From Mucilaginibacter_A sp050954285 (GTDB lineage: Bacteria > Bacteroidota > Bacteroidia > Sphingobacteriales > Sphingobacteriaceae), in NCBI GenBank assembly GCA_050954285.1, contig JBPBPL010000021.1:25417-89416 (forward strand): 64,000 nucleotides of DNA. The letters are read 5' to 3'. The position numbers were made by a program, and so were the translations under genes. Shown here piece after piece: positions 8,741-17,375 of the stretch. Below the pieces are notes generated by a model that was not told where the DNA came from, did not search any database, and was given only the letters and a program-made list of their open reading frames with translations. Within the stretch, counting starts at the first letter, position 1. Every line of letters begins with the position of its first letter.

Positions 8741-9253
8741 ATGATCAAATCGCTCACTATAATCTTGGCTTTGTTGTTTTATGCACCAAGCTCCGTTTAT
8801 GATTTCAAGTTAAAAACCATTGACGGAAAAAATTTTAATCTGGCCGCTTATAAAGGTAAAAAATTGCTGATTGTGAATACAGCTTCCAAATGTGGCTTTA
8901 CACCGCAATATGCTGAATTGCAAAAACTGGCCGATCAGTACAAAGATAAAGTTGTAGTAATTGGCTTTCCGGCAAATAATTTTGGCGGACAAGAACCTGG
9001 AGCTAACCTGGCTATTAAAGAATTTTGTCAAAAAAACTATGGTGTTACATTTCCGCTGAGTGAAAAAATCAGTGTAAAGGGAGATGACATTTCTCCGTTA
9101 TTCAAGTTTTTAACTACTACTGCAAATCCTGATTTCACAGGTGAAATTCAGTGGAACTTTGAGAAATTTTTGATTGATGAAAACGGCAAATTGGTGCATC
9201 GTTTTCGTTCAAGTGTAAAACCGCTTTCTACTGAAATTACCAGCCAGTTATAA
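8741..9253 (+). CDS. Exported glutathione peroxidase family protein
   Basis: 170 aa. Residues 1-15 are hydrophobic (signal peptide or anchor). The thioredoxin fold has the active-site Cys in NTASKCGFTPQY (Cys about 51), followed by GFPANNFGGQEPG containing the conserved Gln, and WNFEKFLID near residue 140 containing the conserved Trp and Asn. It is therefore a Cys-type peroxidase reducing hydroperoxides, probably with thioredoxin rather than glutathione as donor, as is usual for bacterial members. Own promoter, terminator at 9264-9300. Confidence 0.9.
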   Translation: MIKSLTIILALLFYAPSSVYDFKLKTIDGKNFNLAAYKGKKLLIVNTASKCGFTPQYAELQKLADQYKDKVVVIGFPANNFGGQEPGANLAIKEFCQKNYGVTFPLSEKISVKGDDISPLFKFLTTTANPDFTGEIQWNFEKFLIDENGKLVHRFRSSVKPLSTEITSQL

Positions 9254-9263
9254 AAAACTATTG

Positions 9264-9300
9264 TAAAAAGAGCTTTCTTGATTTAGGAAGGCTTTTTTTT
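9264..9300. terminator. Bidirectional terminator between gpx and aat
   Basis: AAAAAGAGCTTTCT pairs imperfectly with AGGAAGGCTTTTTTT, with runs of A and T on the two sides. It lies between two convergent genes and can serve both. Confidence 0.7.
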
Positions 9301-9925
9301 ATGTCAAAAAAGTTTGAAACTTGGTCCTGCTAATCATTTTTGCACCTAACGATTCTAAGTGATCGGTATGCATCTGGCAATCAATTAATTCATAATTTTT
9401 TTGTTGACACAAAGCAACTAAAGCTGTTTTTGAAGCATTGCTGACTTTGCTGAACATACTTTCGCCGCAGAAAATACGGGGCATTTCTACGCCATACAAA
9501 CCGCCAACCAATTGTTCATTTTGCCACACTTCTACCGAATGGGCTTTGCCTTCCTTATGTAATTCAAGATAAGCATTTTCCATGTCAGACGTAATCCAGG
9601 TTCCACGCTGCCCGGAACGAAAAACACTCGCACATGCAGTGATTACTGCTAAAAAATCCTGATTAAAAGTAACTTTAAATTCCTGGGAATCAAGCACTTT
9701 TCGCATACTTTTTGATATTTTTAGCTCCTGAGGAAACAACACAAATCTTTCGTGGGGCGAATACCACAAAATCGGTTCCTTCTTGCTATACCAAGGGAAA
9801 ATTCCTTTTGCGTACGCATTCAGTAATCTCGTGGTTGATAAATCGCCGCCAATTGCTAATAATCCGTCGGGTTCTGCTAATTCAGGATCAGGAAAGATCA
9901 GTCGGTTATCCAGCTGAAAAATCAT
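9299..9925 (-). CDS. aat: Leucyl/phenylalanyl-tRNA--protein transferase
   Basis: 208 aa. The N-terminus has FPDPELAEPDGLLAIGGDLS, followed by YAKGIFPWY and ILWYSPHERFVLFP, all hallmarks of Aat. GLYGVEMPRIFCGESMFS follows in the second half. The enzyme transfers Leu or Phe from aminoacyl-tRNA to N-terminal Lys/Arg of proteins, making them substrates for ClpS/ClpAP. Length is typical. It stands alone and convergent to the gpx gene. Confidence 0.95.
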   Translation of the reverse strand: MIFQLDNRLIFPDPELAEPDGLLAIGGDLSTTRLLNAYAKGIFPWYSKKEPILWYSPHERFVLFPQELKISKSMRKVLDSQEFKVTFNQDFLAVITACASVFRSGQRGTWITSDMENAYLELHKEGKAHSVEVWQNEQLVGGLYGVEMPRIFCGESMFSKVSNASKTALVALCQQKNYELIDCQMHTDHLESLGAKMISRTKFQTFLT

Positions 9926-10042
9926 AAGTGCAACTCCAATATTATTTTCATCTGGTTTTTTACAAACTGCGTTCTTCTGGATTTTACTTCAATTTTAATG
10001 AAAATGTTTGTGGCTGTTAAAAATTTAAGTATTAATACAACC

Positions 10043-10056
10043 CTGCTTCTTTTATC
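10043..10056 (-). repeat. Interspersed word, copy CTGCTTCTTTTATC
   Basis: Intergenic copy (minus orientation) in 9926-10119, immediately beyond the terminator at 10060-10103. The 3' flank CACATAAA matches the extended form. Confidence 0.85.
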
Positions 10057-10059
10057 ACA

Positions 10060-10103
10060 TAAAAAAAGAGCTGCCTTGTTAAAATTAAGACAGCTCCTTT
10101 TTT
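10060..10103 (-). terminator. Intrinsic terminator of the amidohydrolase operon
   Basis: AAAAAAAGAGCTG...CAGCTCCTTTTTT stem with an inner CTT/AAG pairing. It lies 17 bp downstream of the stop at 10120 on the minus strand. Confidence 0.8.
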
Positions 10104-10119
10104 ATAACAAATCTTCCAA

Positions 10120-11433
10120 TTACAACTTGGCTTGTACGCCATATTTGTCGGCAAATTTTCTGTACAATTGTTTATGCAGATTATCCAGGTTGATGTTGCG
10201 ACCTTGAATAAAAGCCGTTTCTACGTTAATGGTGATCATATCCAAGGCATCACCTTTAGAAATAAACAAATTTGCATCTTTTCCAACTTCCAGACTTCCG
10301 GTAGTTTTATCGATTCCTAAAATCCTGGCATTATTTAACGTAATCATTTCCACAGCCTGCTCCTTGGTCAAGCCGTAACCAACTGCTTCGCCAGCTTCAA
10401 AAGGCAAATTGCGTTGCCGCCAGAAACCAATTCCTGTCAGGCCATATAATACGCCTGCATCCTGCAAAATTTTGGGTAATTTGTAGGGCAGATAAACATC
10501 GTCTTCATCTTTATCCGGCAGCGTTTGGGTTTCTTTCAGGATAACCGGCACGCCGTTTTCCTTCAAAACATCTGTTACCAGATAAGATTCTTTTCCGCCA
10601 ACGATTACTTCTTTTATGCCATAATTTTTGGCAAAAGCAACAGCCTGAATAATTTCTTTAGCTCCATCCGCATTAACAAAAAGCTTTTTGGTACCGTTGA
10701 ATAGACCTTTCATCGCCTCGAAACGCAGGTTAGTTACCCGAGGTTTTGCCGTTGCATACGCTTTGGCTTCGGTAAAATAACTGGTCAGGTTATCAATGAT
10801 TTTCTGGGCGCGCTCTGCTGGAGTTTCCTGCGTAGCTGCTCCTGGAATTACGGCTTCCCTCCTTGCACGGGCTGCGCGGGCAACCGGCCAATTCAGGTGA
10901 ATGCCAATATCTGTTTTATAAGCCGCATCCTGCCAGTTCCAGGCATCTAATTGAACCACAGAGGATTGACCTGAAATAATGCCACCTTCCGGCGTTGGTT
11001 GTGCTAATAAAACACCGTTGGAACGAACAGTTGGAATCACTTTAGAATCCGTATTGTAAGCAATCAGCGAACGAACATTTGCATTGAGATCTCCAACTTC
11101 TTCATTATCAATCGTTGCCCGTACGGATTCAAATTCCACTAAACCCAACGAAGTGATCGGCACAATAAAACCTGGATAAAGCTGCTTTCCATTTGCCGAA
11201 ATTACCTCGCTAAAAGAAGCATTAGGAGCCGTACCACTGCCGATTGCTGTAATTTTACCTTTATCAAAAGCGATGTAACCATTTTCGATAACTTGCCCGT
11301 TGCCCACATGAATGGTTGCGCCGGTAATTAAAATGGGTTTGGATTGAGGTTTTGCAGGAGAAATATTAGCCTGGCCAAAAGCAAGGATTGTTCCGAGCAT
11401 TAATCCGCCAAAACTTAAAAATATTTTTTTCAT
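10120..11433 (-). CDS. Secreted amidohydrolase, imidazolonepropionase-like
   Basis: 437 aa with a signal peptide (MKKIFLSFGGLML, ending AFGQA). It has the composite beta-sandwich start of amidohydrolases (ILITGATIHVGNGQVIENGYIAFDKGKITAIG) and the matching C-terminal piece (ILGIDKTTGSLEVGKDANLFISKGD). The metal-binding HxH of the barrel is not evident where expected (GKQLYPGFIVPITSLG instead of PGxxDxHxH), so it may be inactive or use other ligands. It lies 24 bp downstream of the larger amidohydrolase, in the same operon. Such pairs are common in Bacteroidota; the substrate is unknown, with peptides or cyclic amides as candidates. Confidence 0.75.
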   Translation of the reverse strand: MKKIFLSFGGLMLGTILAFGQANISPAKPQSKPILITGATIHVGNGQVIENGYIAFDKGKITAIGSGTAPNASFSEVISANGKQLYPGFIVPITSLGLVEFESVRATIDNEEVGDLNANVRSLIAYNTDSKVIPTVRSNGVLLAQPTPEGGIISGQSSVVQLDAWNWQDAAYKTDIGIHLNWPVARAARARREAVIPGAATQETPAERAQKIIDNLTSYFTEAKAYATAKPRVTNLRFEAMKGLFNGTKKLFVNADGAKEIIQAVAFAKNYGIKEVIVGGKESYLVTDVLKENGVPVILKETQTLPDKDEDDVYLPYKLPKILQDAGVLYGLTGIGFWRQRNLPFEAGEAVGYGLTKEQAVEMITLNNARILGIDKTTGSLEVGKDANLFISKGDALDMITINVETAFIQGRNINLDNLHKQLYRKFADKYGVQAKL

Positions 11434-11457
11434 AAGGAGTTGATCTAAGGATTAATG

Positions 11458-14400
11458 TTATTTCTGATTTTGACCGATTACAGTTTCTTTTACTACAAAC
11501 TGATCTTCTTCCAACGTTTCACATTCATACAAACGACGACGCTGAGAAGTCGGTCTTTGCGCATTGGCACCGCCACTTTTTGCTTCGATCATTTTTTGAA
11601 TGATACGGCCTTCATCAGCTTTCATCGCTTTTTGTTTGGCCGCATCTGCATCGTAATCCCAATATGGAATGCCATCTACATAAGTTTTTTCGGCAACAGC
11701 ATAAATTGATAAAGGATTAGCAGACCATAAAACCAGATCAGCATCTTTACCGGCTTTGATGCTGCCGATTTTTTGATCAACGTGCATCATTTTAGCCGGA
11801 TTCAGCGTAACTAACTTCAATGCGTCTTCCTCGCTCATTTGTCCGTAAGCAACCGCTTTTCCAGCTTCCTGGTTTAAGCGGCGCGCCATTTCGGCATCAT
11901 CAGAATTAAAACCTGTTAAAACGCCGACTTCGTGCATCAGCTTGCCATTGTATGGAATCGCTTCTGCAACTTCCATTTTGTAAGCCCACCAATCCGAAAA
12001 AGTAGAACCGGCAATATTGTGCGCTTTCATTTTATCAGCTACTTTATAACCTTCCAAAATGTGTGTGAAAGTGTTTATTTTGAAACCCATGGAATCGGCC
12101 ACATGCATCAGCATATTAATTTCCGATTGCACATAAGAGTGACAAGTGATGTGGCGTGTATCGTTCAAGATTTCTACTAAAGCATCCAGTTCTAAATCAC
12201 GACGAACCGTATTTCCTTTTACAGATCGCGCCGCTTTGTATTCTTTCGCACGGGTAAAAGCATCAACATAAACCTGCTCCACGCCCATTCGTGTTTGCGG
12301 GAAACGCACATTGGCCGCACCAAAAGCTGCCTGATTATTACTTTGTTTTACGTTTTCGCCCAAAGCAAATTTGATGAAGCCAGGGCTACCTTCAAACTTC
12401 ATCTGATCCGGCATTACGCCCCAACGATGTTTAATCAGTTGCGTTTGGCCACCAATTGGATTGGCTGAACCGTGCAAAATATGCGATGTGGTTACGCCGC
12501 CAGCCAATTGCCGATACAATTCAATATCTTCGGAATTCAACACATCCGCAATCCGTACTTCGGAAGTTACAGCTTGGCTGCCTTCGTTAATACCACCAGT
12601 TGCAGCAATGTGCGAATGCTCATCCACAATGCCGGCAGAAATGTGCTTCCCTGTTGCATCAATTACTTTGGCACCTGCTGCTGATAAATTTTTGCCTACT
12701 GTTTTTATCTTACCATTTTCGATTAGTACATCTGTATTTTTCAGGATACCTTCTTTTTCATTCGTCCAAACGGTTGCATTTTTAAACAAGACCGTTTCTG
12801 CTTTCGGAATTTGTGCATTTCCAAAAGCCATAAACGGATAGATAACCGGACCAACATTGGTATTGGTTTTTGGCGTTGGCCGGGATGCCTGCATTCCGCC
12901 TGTTCCGGTAGAAACTGCTGTCCATTTAGTCGCGGTTCCATCCGGCAAAACACCTTCGCCACGCAACGTAACTGGAGACGTTGCTGCAATATATCCGCTT
13001 AAACGAATGTTGCCCGCAGGATTATTTTTCAGGTCGAAATAGATATTTACCTGATCGCCGGTACGCACAAAAGTTCCTTGCGTGCGGGAACTGTCTGCAC
13101 CGTTACGACTAACAGCAACACTATAAGAACCCGGCGTGCCGCCAACATGAAGCGATACAGCCGATAAACCATCGCCGGTTAGATTGTAAGTCCCGCTCAA
13201 ATCGGCCAGGTTGATTTTAGAAACGACATACTGTCGGCCTTCCACCCAGTTTTCATAAATGACATTGTCTTTTTTGAAGATACTGGATGAGGTAATGATA
13301 AAGTTAGCCATTTTACCTTTTACCAGCGTGCCCACTTTATCGCTAATGCCCAGCATTTCAGCAGGTATTTGAGTTACTGCTTTTATCGCCTGTTTTTCGG
13401 TGAGGCCAAAATCAACAGCGGTGCGCAGATTTGTCCAAAAATCCCGTGAGTTTTCCAAACCGTAAGAAGTAATCGCAAAACGAATACCAGCTTTTTCCAG
13501 CGTTGCCGGATTGGTGGGTGCCAGTTCCCAATGTTTCATTTGCTCGTAAGTGATATTGCGGGCATCAAAAGGATCGGTTACATCGTACGGAGCCGGAAAA
13601 TCCAACGGAATAATAAAATTTGCACCAGTTGCCTTCATTTCCTGAATACGCTGGTATTCTTTTCCGTCAGATTTATATAGATAAGTTTTACCGAATTCCT
13701 TTGCAATTTTTGCTGCGCGGATGGTACTCAACGGATCTGTTACTTCAAATATTTGCGGAAGATTTTGTTCTTTATTAAAATCATCCAAAGAAATATTGTA
13801 TTCTTCTTTCTGATTTTTGTACCAGGCGGCATCATAATAAGTTTGACGGATTAAAGCGATAACGCCCATTAACGAAGTTGGATAATTGGTAGCCGCCGTT
13901 CCTTTGCTAAAAGAATAATGTGCCGCAACCCGATCGTTCAGCATTACTTCATTGTCGCGCTCATCGCCCAAAGAAACTGCAACCGATGTGCCGCGCGCAA
14001 TGCCATCATGAATTAGCGATTGCACTGCACCAAAACCATTTTTTTTAAAATCAGCCGCTGCAAGCGCATTTACATGAAAAACCGCTTTAGCATTCATTTC
14101 CGGTTTAATGGCTTCGTTCCAGCCGTAAGCACCCGGCTTGGTAGAAACTGGCGTATTTGTTCGATTAAAACCGCCGCCGCCTGCTCCAAAAGCCTGTCTT
14201 GGCGCTTCAGGCATACCGTAAGTAGTATAAGCATCTACCAAACCCGGATAAATGAATTTTCCTTTTAAGTCGATGGTTACATATCCTTTTGGAACTACAA
14301 GGTTTTGGCCTACGGATTCTATTAATCGGTCTTTGATCAGCAAGGTTCCGTTGGTAATGGTTTGATCTGAATTGACAACAATGGTTGCGTTGGTAAAAGC

Positions 14401-14508
14401 GTATTGCCCCGGTCGGATATCCCATGCTCCGTTTACAGGATAAGTTTCCTGTGCGCTGGAATATTTAAAAGTGAGCAGGACAAAACAAAAAAGTAAGAGT
14501 TTTTTCAT
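11458..14508 (-). CDS. Large secreted amidohydrolase with two amidohydrolase-like modules
   Basis: 1016 aa with signal peptide (MKKLLLFCFVLLTFKYSSAQ). The first module (about 20-430) starts ATIVVNSDQTITNGTLLIKD and ends GTLVKGKMANFIITSS. A beta-rich linker (about 430-560) follows. The second module (about 570-1010) has ISAGIVDEHSHIAATGG with an HxH metal site, TCHSYVQSEI, FNSDDAEMARRLNQEAGKA and the closing GSIKAGKDADLVLWSANP. So the second module is likely catalytic and the first degenerate. Periplasmic hydrolysis of an unknown C-N bond substrate. First gene of a two-gene operon. Confidence 0.8.
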   Translation of the reverse strand: MKKLLLFCFVLLTFKYSSAQETYPVNGAWDIRPGQYAFTNATIVVNSDQTITNGTLLIKDRLIESVGQNLVVPKGYVTIDLKGKFIYPGLVDAYTTYGMPEAPRQAFGAGGGGFNRTNTPVSTKPGAYGWNEAIKPEMNAKAVFHVNALAAADFKKNGFGAVQSLIHDGIARGTSVAVSLGDERDNEVMLNDRVAAHYSFSKGTAATNYPTSLMGVIALIRQTYYDAAWYKNQKEEYNISLDDFNKEQNLPQIFEVTDPLSTIRAAKIAKEFGKTYLYKSDGKEYQRIQEMKATGANFIIPLDFPAPYDVTDPFDARNITYEQMKHWELAPTNPATLEKAGIRFAITSYGLENSRDFWTNLRTAVDFGLTEKQAIKAVTQIPAEMLGISDKVGTLVKGKMANFIITSSSIFKKDNVIYENWVEGRQYVVSKINLADLSGTYNLTGDGLSAVSLHVGGTPGSYSVAVSRNGADSSRTQGTFVRTGDQVNIYFDLKNNPAGNIRLSGYIAATSPVTLRGEGVLPDGTATKWTAVSTGTGGMQASRPTPKTNTNVGPVIYPFMAFGNAQIPKAETVLFKNATVWTNEKEGILKNTDVLIENGKIKTVGKNLSAAGAKVIDATGKHISAGIVDEHSHIAATGGINEGSQAVTSEVRIADVLNSEDIELYRQLAGGVTTSHILHGSANPIGGQTQLIKHRWGVMPDQMKFEGSPGFIKFALGENVKQSNNQAAFGAANVRFPQTRMGVEQVYVDAFTRAKEYKAARSVKGNTVRRDLELDALVEILNDTRHITCHSYVQSEINMLMHVADSMGFKINTFTHILEGYKVADKMKAHNIAGSTFSDWWAYKMEVAEAIPYNGKLMHEVGVLTGFNSDDAEMARRLNQEAGKAVAYGQMSEEDALKLVTLNPAKMMHVDQKIGSIKAGKDADLVLWSANPLSIYAVAEKTYVDGIPYWDYDADAAKQKAMKADEGRIIQKMIEAKSGGANAQRPTSQRRRLYECETLEEDQFVVKETVIGQNQK

Positions 14509-14655
14509 TCTGTAAAAAGTTTTTGTTTAAATATATTGATTAAGGCTTACAGAAATAAATTTCGGCTTTAATTAATGTTATTGTTACAAAATCAACCCGA
14601 TTCGACCAGTTTCAAATTAGCCCGTATATTCGCAGAAATCATTAATACTTCTTTT

Positions 14656-15096
14656 ATGTACTCTTTTTTCAAATATTTACATTCCGGCTTGCGTTATATT
14701 GTACTGATTTTGGTACTTGCAGCAATTATCCAATCACTTTTAGGCTGGTTGGGTAAAAAAAACTATACTGAAGGCAACCGAAAATTGAATCTTTTTGCAT
14801 TAATTTCTGTCCACACGCAGTTGATTATCGGGTTGATCTTATACTTTATCAGTCCACTGGTAAATTTCTCCGGAGCGACCATGAAAGATCCAACTGCACG
14901 CTACTGGACGGTAGAACATATCACGATGATGATCATTGCAATTGCACTAATTACAGTAGGCTATTCACGTTCTAAACGAATTTTATTACCCGTAAAAAAG
15001 CATAGTAACATCTTCATTTTCTATTTTTTAGCTTTATTAATTGTAGTTGTTACGCTTGTTTTGAGTCATCGTGGTGTGCTTGGCATGTCAGTCTGA
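14656..15096 (+). CDS. Small four-helix membrane protein, cytochrome b561-like
   Basis: 146 aa from ATG 14656. An upstream in-frame ATG (14575) would add 27 poorly conserved-looking residues, and the hydrophobic protein starts naturally at MYSFFKYLHSGLRY. Four membrane helices carry histidines at plausible heme positions: LHSGLRY (helix 1), SVHTQLIIG (helix 2), VEHITMMII (helix 3) and LSHRGVLG at the end. Bacteroidota homologues are often called cytochrome B; heme binding here is inference. The start codon is embedded in an interspersed-word copy (14645-14658). Confidence 0.65.
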   Translation: MYSFFKYLHSGLRYIVLILVLAAIIQSLLGWLGKKNYTEGNRKLNLFALISVHTQLIIGLILYFISPLVNFSGATMKDPTARYWTVEHITMMIIAIALITVGYSRSKRILLPVKKHSNIFIFYFLALLIVVVTLVLSHRGVLGMSV

Positions 15097-15117
15097 AAAA
15101 TATTTTTTTAGAAAAAA

Positions 15118-15147
15118 TTTGCGGTGTCATTTTTCTTTATAATTTTG
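15118..15147 (+). promoter_or_regulatory. Promoter of the trp operon (TTTG-N18-TAATTTTG)
   Basis: TTTG at 15118-15121 and TAATTTTG at 15140-15147 match the Bacteroidota sigma-ABfr consensus with 18 bp spacing. Transcription would start near 15155, leaving a leader of about 145 nt before trpE. Confidence 0.65.
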
Positions 15148-15154
15148 TTCAATA

Positions 15155-15298
15155 ATGATTGATCAAAAACATATTAACAGCTGGCAGAGCCTTCCTAAAA
15201 GGAAAGCCGGATGGTGTTTTTGATTTTTCCCACCTAATCAATTATAAACCTGATATGAACCCGGCCGTTAACACGTGTCGGGTTTTTTTAATATCAAT
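15155..15298 (+). promoter_or_regulatory. Structured trpE leader with attenuator-like terminator
   Basis: The leader contains a hairpin CTGGC...TTCC-taaaa-GGAA-a-GCCGG near 15180-15212, a T-rich stretch, then an intrinsic terminator (15258-15289, AACCCG/CGGGTT followed by seven T) that ends just before the trpE start. A terminator inside a 5' leader implies conditional read-through. A 15-codon ORF (ATG 15255) runs through the terminator and its TGA overlaps the trpE ATG. It has no Trp codon, so classical Trp-codon attenuation is not supported. The sensor is unknown. Confidence 0.55.
15258..15289 (+). terminator. Leader terminator upstream of trpE
   Basis: Stem AACCCG / CGGGTT with a 15-base loop and a T7 tail. 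It is placed 10 bp before the trpE ATG, so it can only act as an attenuator of trpE or as a stop for the short leader transcript. Confidence 0.65.
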
Positions 15299-16702
15299 AT
15301 GAAATACAAATTAACCTCTACTTACAAAAAACTTTTAGCCGATACAGCTACGCCAGTGAGTATCTATCTAAAACTGCGCGATGTTTTTCCGAACAGTTTA
15401 TTACTGGAAAGCTCAGATTACCACAGCCGCGAAAACAGCAGAAGTTATATTTGCTGCGAACCGATTGCCGGAATGGTGCTTCAAAACGGAACCATGACGA
15501 ACCGCTATCCCGATGGCACACAACAGGAATTTGCGCCCGGAACATTTGATGCCGTAACGCATATCGAAAGTTTTCTGGAAAAATTTGAGACGACCGATGC
15601 ACCACTGAAAATCGCTTCAAATGGTTTGTTTGGCTATTTTTCGCATGAGATGGTAGAACATTTTGAAACTATCAAACTTAAAACCGAAGAAGATTACCGC
15701 GGCATCCCGACCCTGCAATACTTCGTTTACCGGTATATTATTGCGGTTGATCACTTTAAAAACGAACTGCATATTTTTGAAAACCGACTGGAAAATGATC
15801 CGCAACCTGCTGGCTTGGAGCGCATTCAGTTTCTCATTCAAAACAAAAACTTTCCCGAATATCATTTTAATTTAAACGGAGCTGAAAGTTCAAATCTGAA
15901 AGATGAAGATTTTATCAGTATTGTAGAAAAAATGAAGCAGCACATTTTGCGCGGCGATGTTTTCCAGATTGTGCCTTCCAGAAATTTCAGTCAGCCTTTT
16001 CAAGGCGATGAATTTAATGTTTACCGCGCACTCCGCTCCATCAATCCGTCTCCATATTTGTTTTATTTTGATTATGGCAACTTCAAAATATTCGGCTCTT
16101 CTCCTGAAGCACAGATTACTATCAAAAACAGAGTTGCTACAATATATCCAATTGCCGGAACTTTTAAACGAACTGGTGATGATGAAAAAGACGCGCTATT
16201 GGCCCGTGCTTTGGAAAACGACCCGAAAGAATCCGCAGAACATGTGATGCTGGTAGATTTGGCGCGAAATGACCTGAGCCGACATTGCACCAATGTGGAA
16301 GTGAAAGCTTTTAAGGAAGTACAATATTATTCGCATTTAATCCATTTGGTTTCACGCGTTTCGGGCAAAATAAAGCCTGGTGTGCCAACTTTTAAAGTTG
16401 TAGCCGATACTTATCCTGCCGGAACTTTAAGCGGCGCACCAAAATTTCGGGCTATGGAACTGATTGATGCTTATGAAAAAGGTAAAAGAAGTTTTTACAG
16501 CGGCGCCATCGGGTTTCTGGGTTTTAACGGAGATTTTAACCACGCCATCATTATCCGTTCTTTTTTAAGCAAAGCAAATGTGCTACATTACCAGGCCGGA
16601 GCCGGAATTGTGGCCGATTCTGTGCCGATAAGTGAACTGAACGAAGTCAATAATAAAGTTGCAGCTTTGCGCAAAGCGCTCGAAATTGCAGCCGAAATTT
16701 AA
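15299..16702 (+). CDS. trpE: Anthranilate synthase component I
   Basis: 467 aa from ATG 15299; an upstream in-frame alternative start at 15275 lies in the leader terminator and is unlikely. The chorismate-binding domain motifs are clear: RGDVFQIVPSRNF, SPYLFYFDYG, GSSPEAQITI, PIAGTFKR, EHVMLVDLARNDL, AGTLSGAPKFRAME and YSGAIGFLG...QAGAGIVADS. It converts chorismate and glutamine-derived ammonia to anthranilate together with the downstream glutamine amidotransferase. The sequence fits TrpE better than PabB because of the linked trpG and trpC. Confidence 0.93.
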   Translation: MKYKLTSTYKKLLADTATPVSIYLKLRDVFPNSLLLESSDYHSRENSRSYICCEPIAGMVLQNGTMTNRYPDGTQQEFAPGTFDAVTHIESFLEKFETTDAPLKIASNGLFGYFSHEMVEHFETIKLKTEEDYRGIPTLQYFVYRYIIAVDHFKNELHIFENRLENDPQPAGLERIQFLIQNKNFPEYHFNLNGAESSNLKDEDFISIVEKMKQHILRGDVFQIVPSRNFSQPFQGDEFNVYRALRSINPSPYLFYFDYGNFKIFGSSPEAQITIKNRVATIYPIAGTFKRTGDDEKDALLARALENDPKESAEHVMLVDLARNDLSRHCTNVEVKAFKEVQYYSHLIHLVSRVSGKIKPGVPTFKVVADTYPAGTLSGAPKFRAMELIDAYEKGKRSFYSGAIGFLGFNGDFNHAIIIRSFLSKANVLHYQAGAGIVADSVPISELNEVNNKVAALRKALEIAAEI

Positions 16703-16705
16703 CCC

Positions 16706-16719
16706 GATAAAAGAAGCAT
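16706..16719 (+). repeat. Interspersed word between trpE and trpG
   Basis: Exact GATAAAAGAAGCAT in the 18-bp gap, ending 1 bp before the trpG ATG. Its AAAGAAG could be mistaken for a ribosome-binding site, but the same word occurs all over the window. Confidence 0.85.
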
Positions 16720-16720
16720 C

Positions 16721-17350
16721 ATGAGCAATCCGAAAATTTTAATTATCGACAATTACGATTCTTTCACTTACAATCTGGTTCATTTAGTAAATGAATTAGG
16801 CCTTGAATGTGAAGTTTGGCGCAACGACCAATTCCAGCTGGAAGACGTAGCCGCTTTTGATAAAATTATTTTATCGCCGGGACCAGGAATTCCGTCAGAA
16901 GCAGGGTTATTGCTGAAAGTGATTGAAACGTACGCACCAAGCAAAAGCATTTTTGGTGTATGTTTAGGTCAGCAAGCCATTGCGGAAGTTTTTGGCGGAG
17001 AACTGTACAACTTGAGCCGGCCAATGCATGGTTTGGCCACGCCGATAAAAGTAACCGATCAGGAAGAAAAGCTGTTTGCGGGCTTGCCGGAAACGTTTAA
17101 AGTTGGCCGTTATCATTCCTGGGCTGTCTCAGAAAAAGGTTTGCCTGATGAAATTCAAATCACGGCAATTGATGAGCAAGACAATTCAATTATGGCATTG
17201 CGGCATAAAACTTATGATGTCCGCGGCGTGCAGTTTCACCCGGAATCTGTGCTGACAGAACATGGGAAAGCGATGATGCATAATTGGCTGACAGATGCGG
17301 AAACGGAAGTTAACCCGGAATCAGTAGCCAATCATTTTATAAAACTTTAA
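16721..17350 (+). CDS. trpG: Anthranilate synthase component II (glutamine amidotransferase)
   Basis: 209 aa class I amidotransferase. Motifs in order: IDNYDSFTYNLVH, LSPGPGIPSEAG, FGVCLGQQAIAE with the nucleophile Cys (about 81), GRYHSWAV and GVQFHPESVLTEHG with the catalytic His/Glu. It supplies ammonia to TrpE and may also serve PabB. It carries about 20 extra C-terminal residues beyond the usual end. Located between trpE (18 bp gap) and trpC (25 bp gap). Confidence 0.93.
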   Translation: MSNPKILIIDNYDSFTYNLVHLVNELGLECEVWRNDQFQLEDVAAFDKIILSPGPGIPSEAGLLLKVIETYAPSKSIFGVCLGQQAIAEVFGGELYNLSRPMHGLATPIKVTDQEEKLFAGLPETFKVGRYHSWAVSEKGLPDEIQITAIDEQDNSIMALRHKTYDVRGVQFHPESVLTEHGKAMMHNWLTDAETEVNPESVANHFIKL

Positions 17351-17375
17351 GCAGTTTTACGTGTAAATATCTGTC

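Noticed and set aside
15255..15302. 15-codon leader peptide ORF before trpE as a Trp attenuator peptide
   Set aside because: It contains no Trp codon and reads through the terminator stem; probably a by-product of the sequence.
16706..16719. AAAGAAG before trpG as a ribosome-binding site
   Set aside because: The same 14-mer occurs far from starts and inside genes; Bacteroidota rarely use Shine-Dalgarno sequences.
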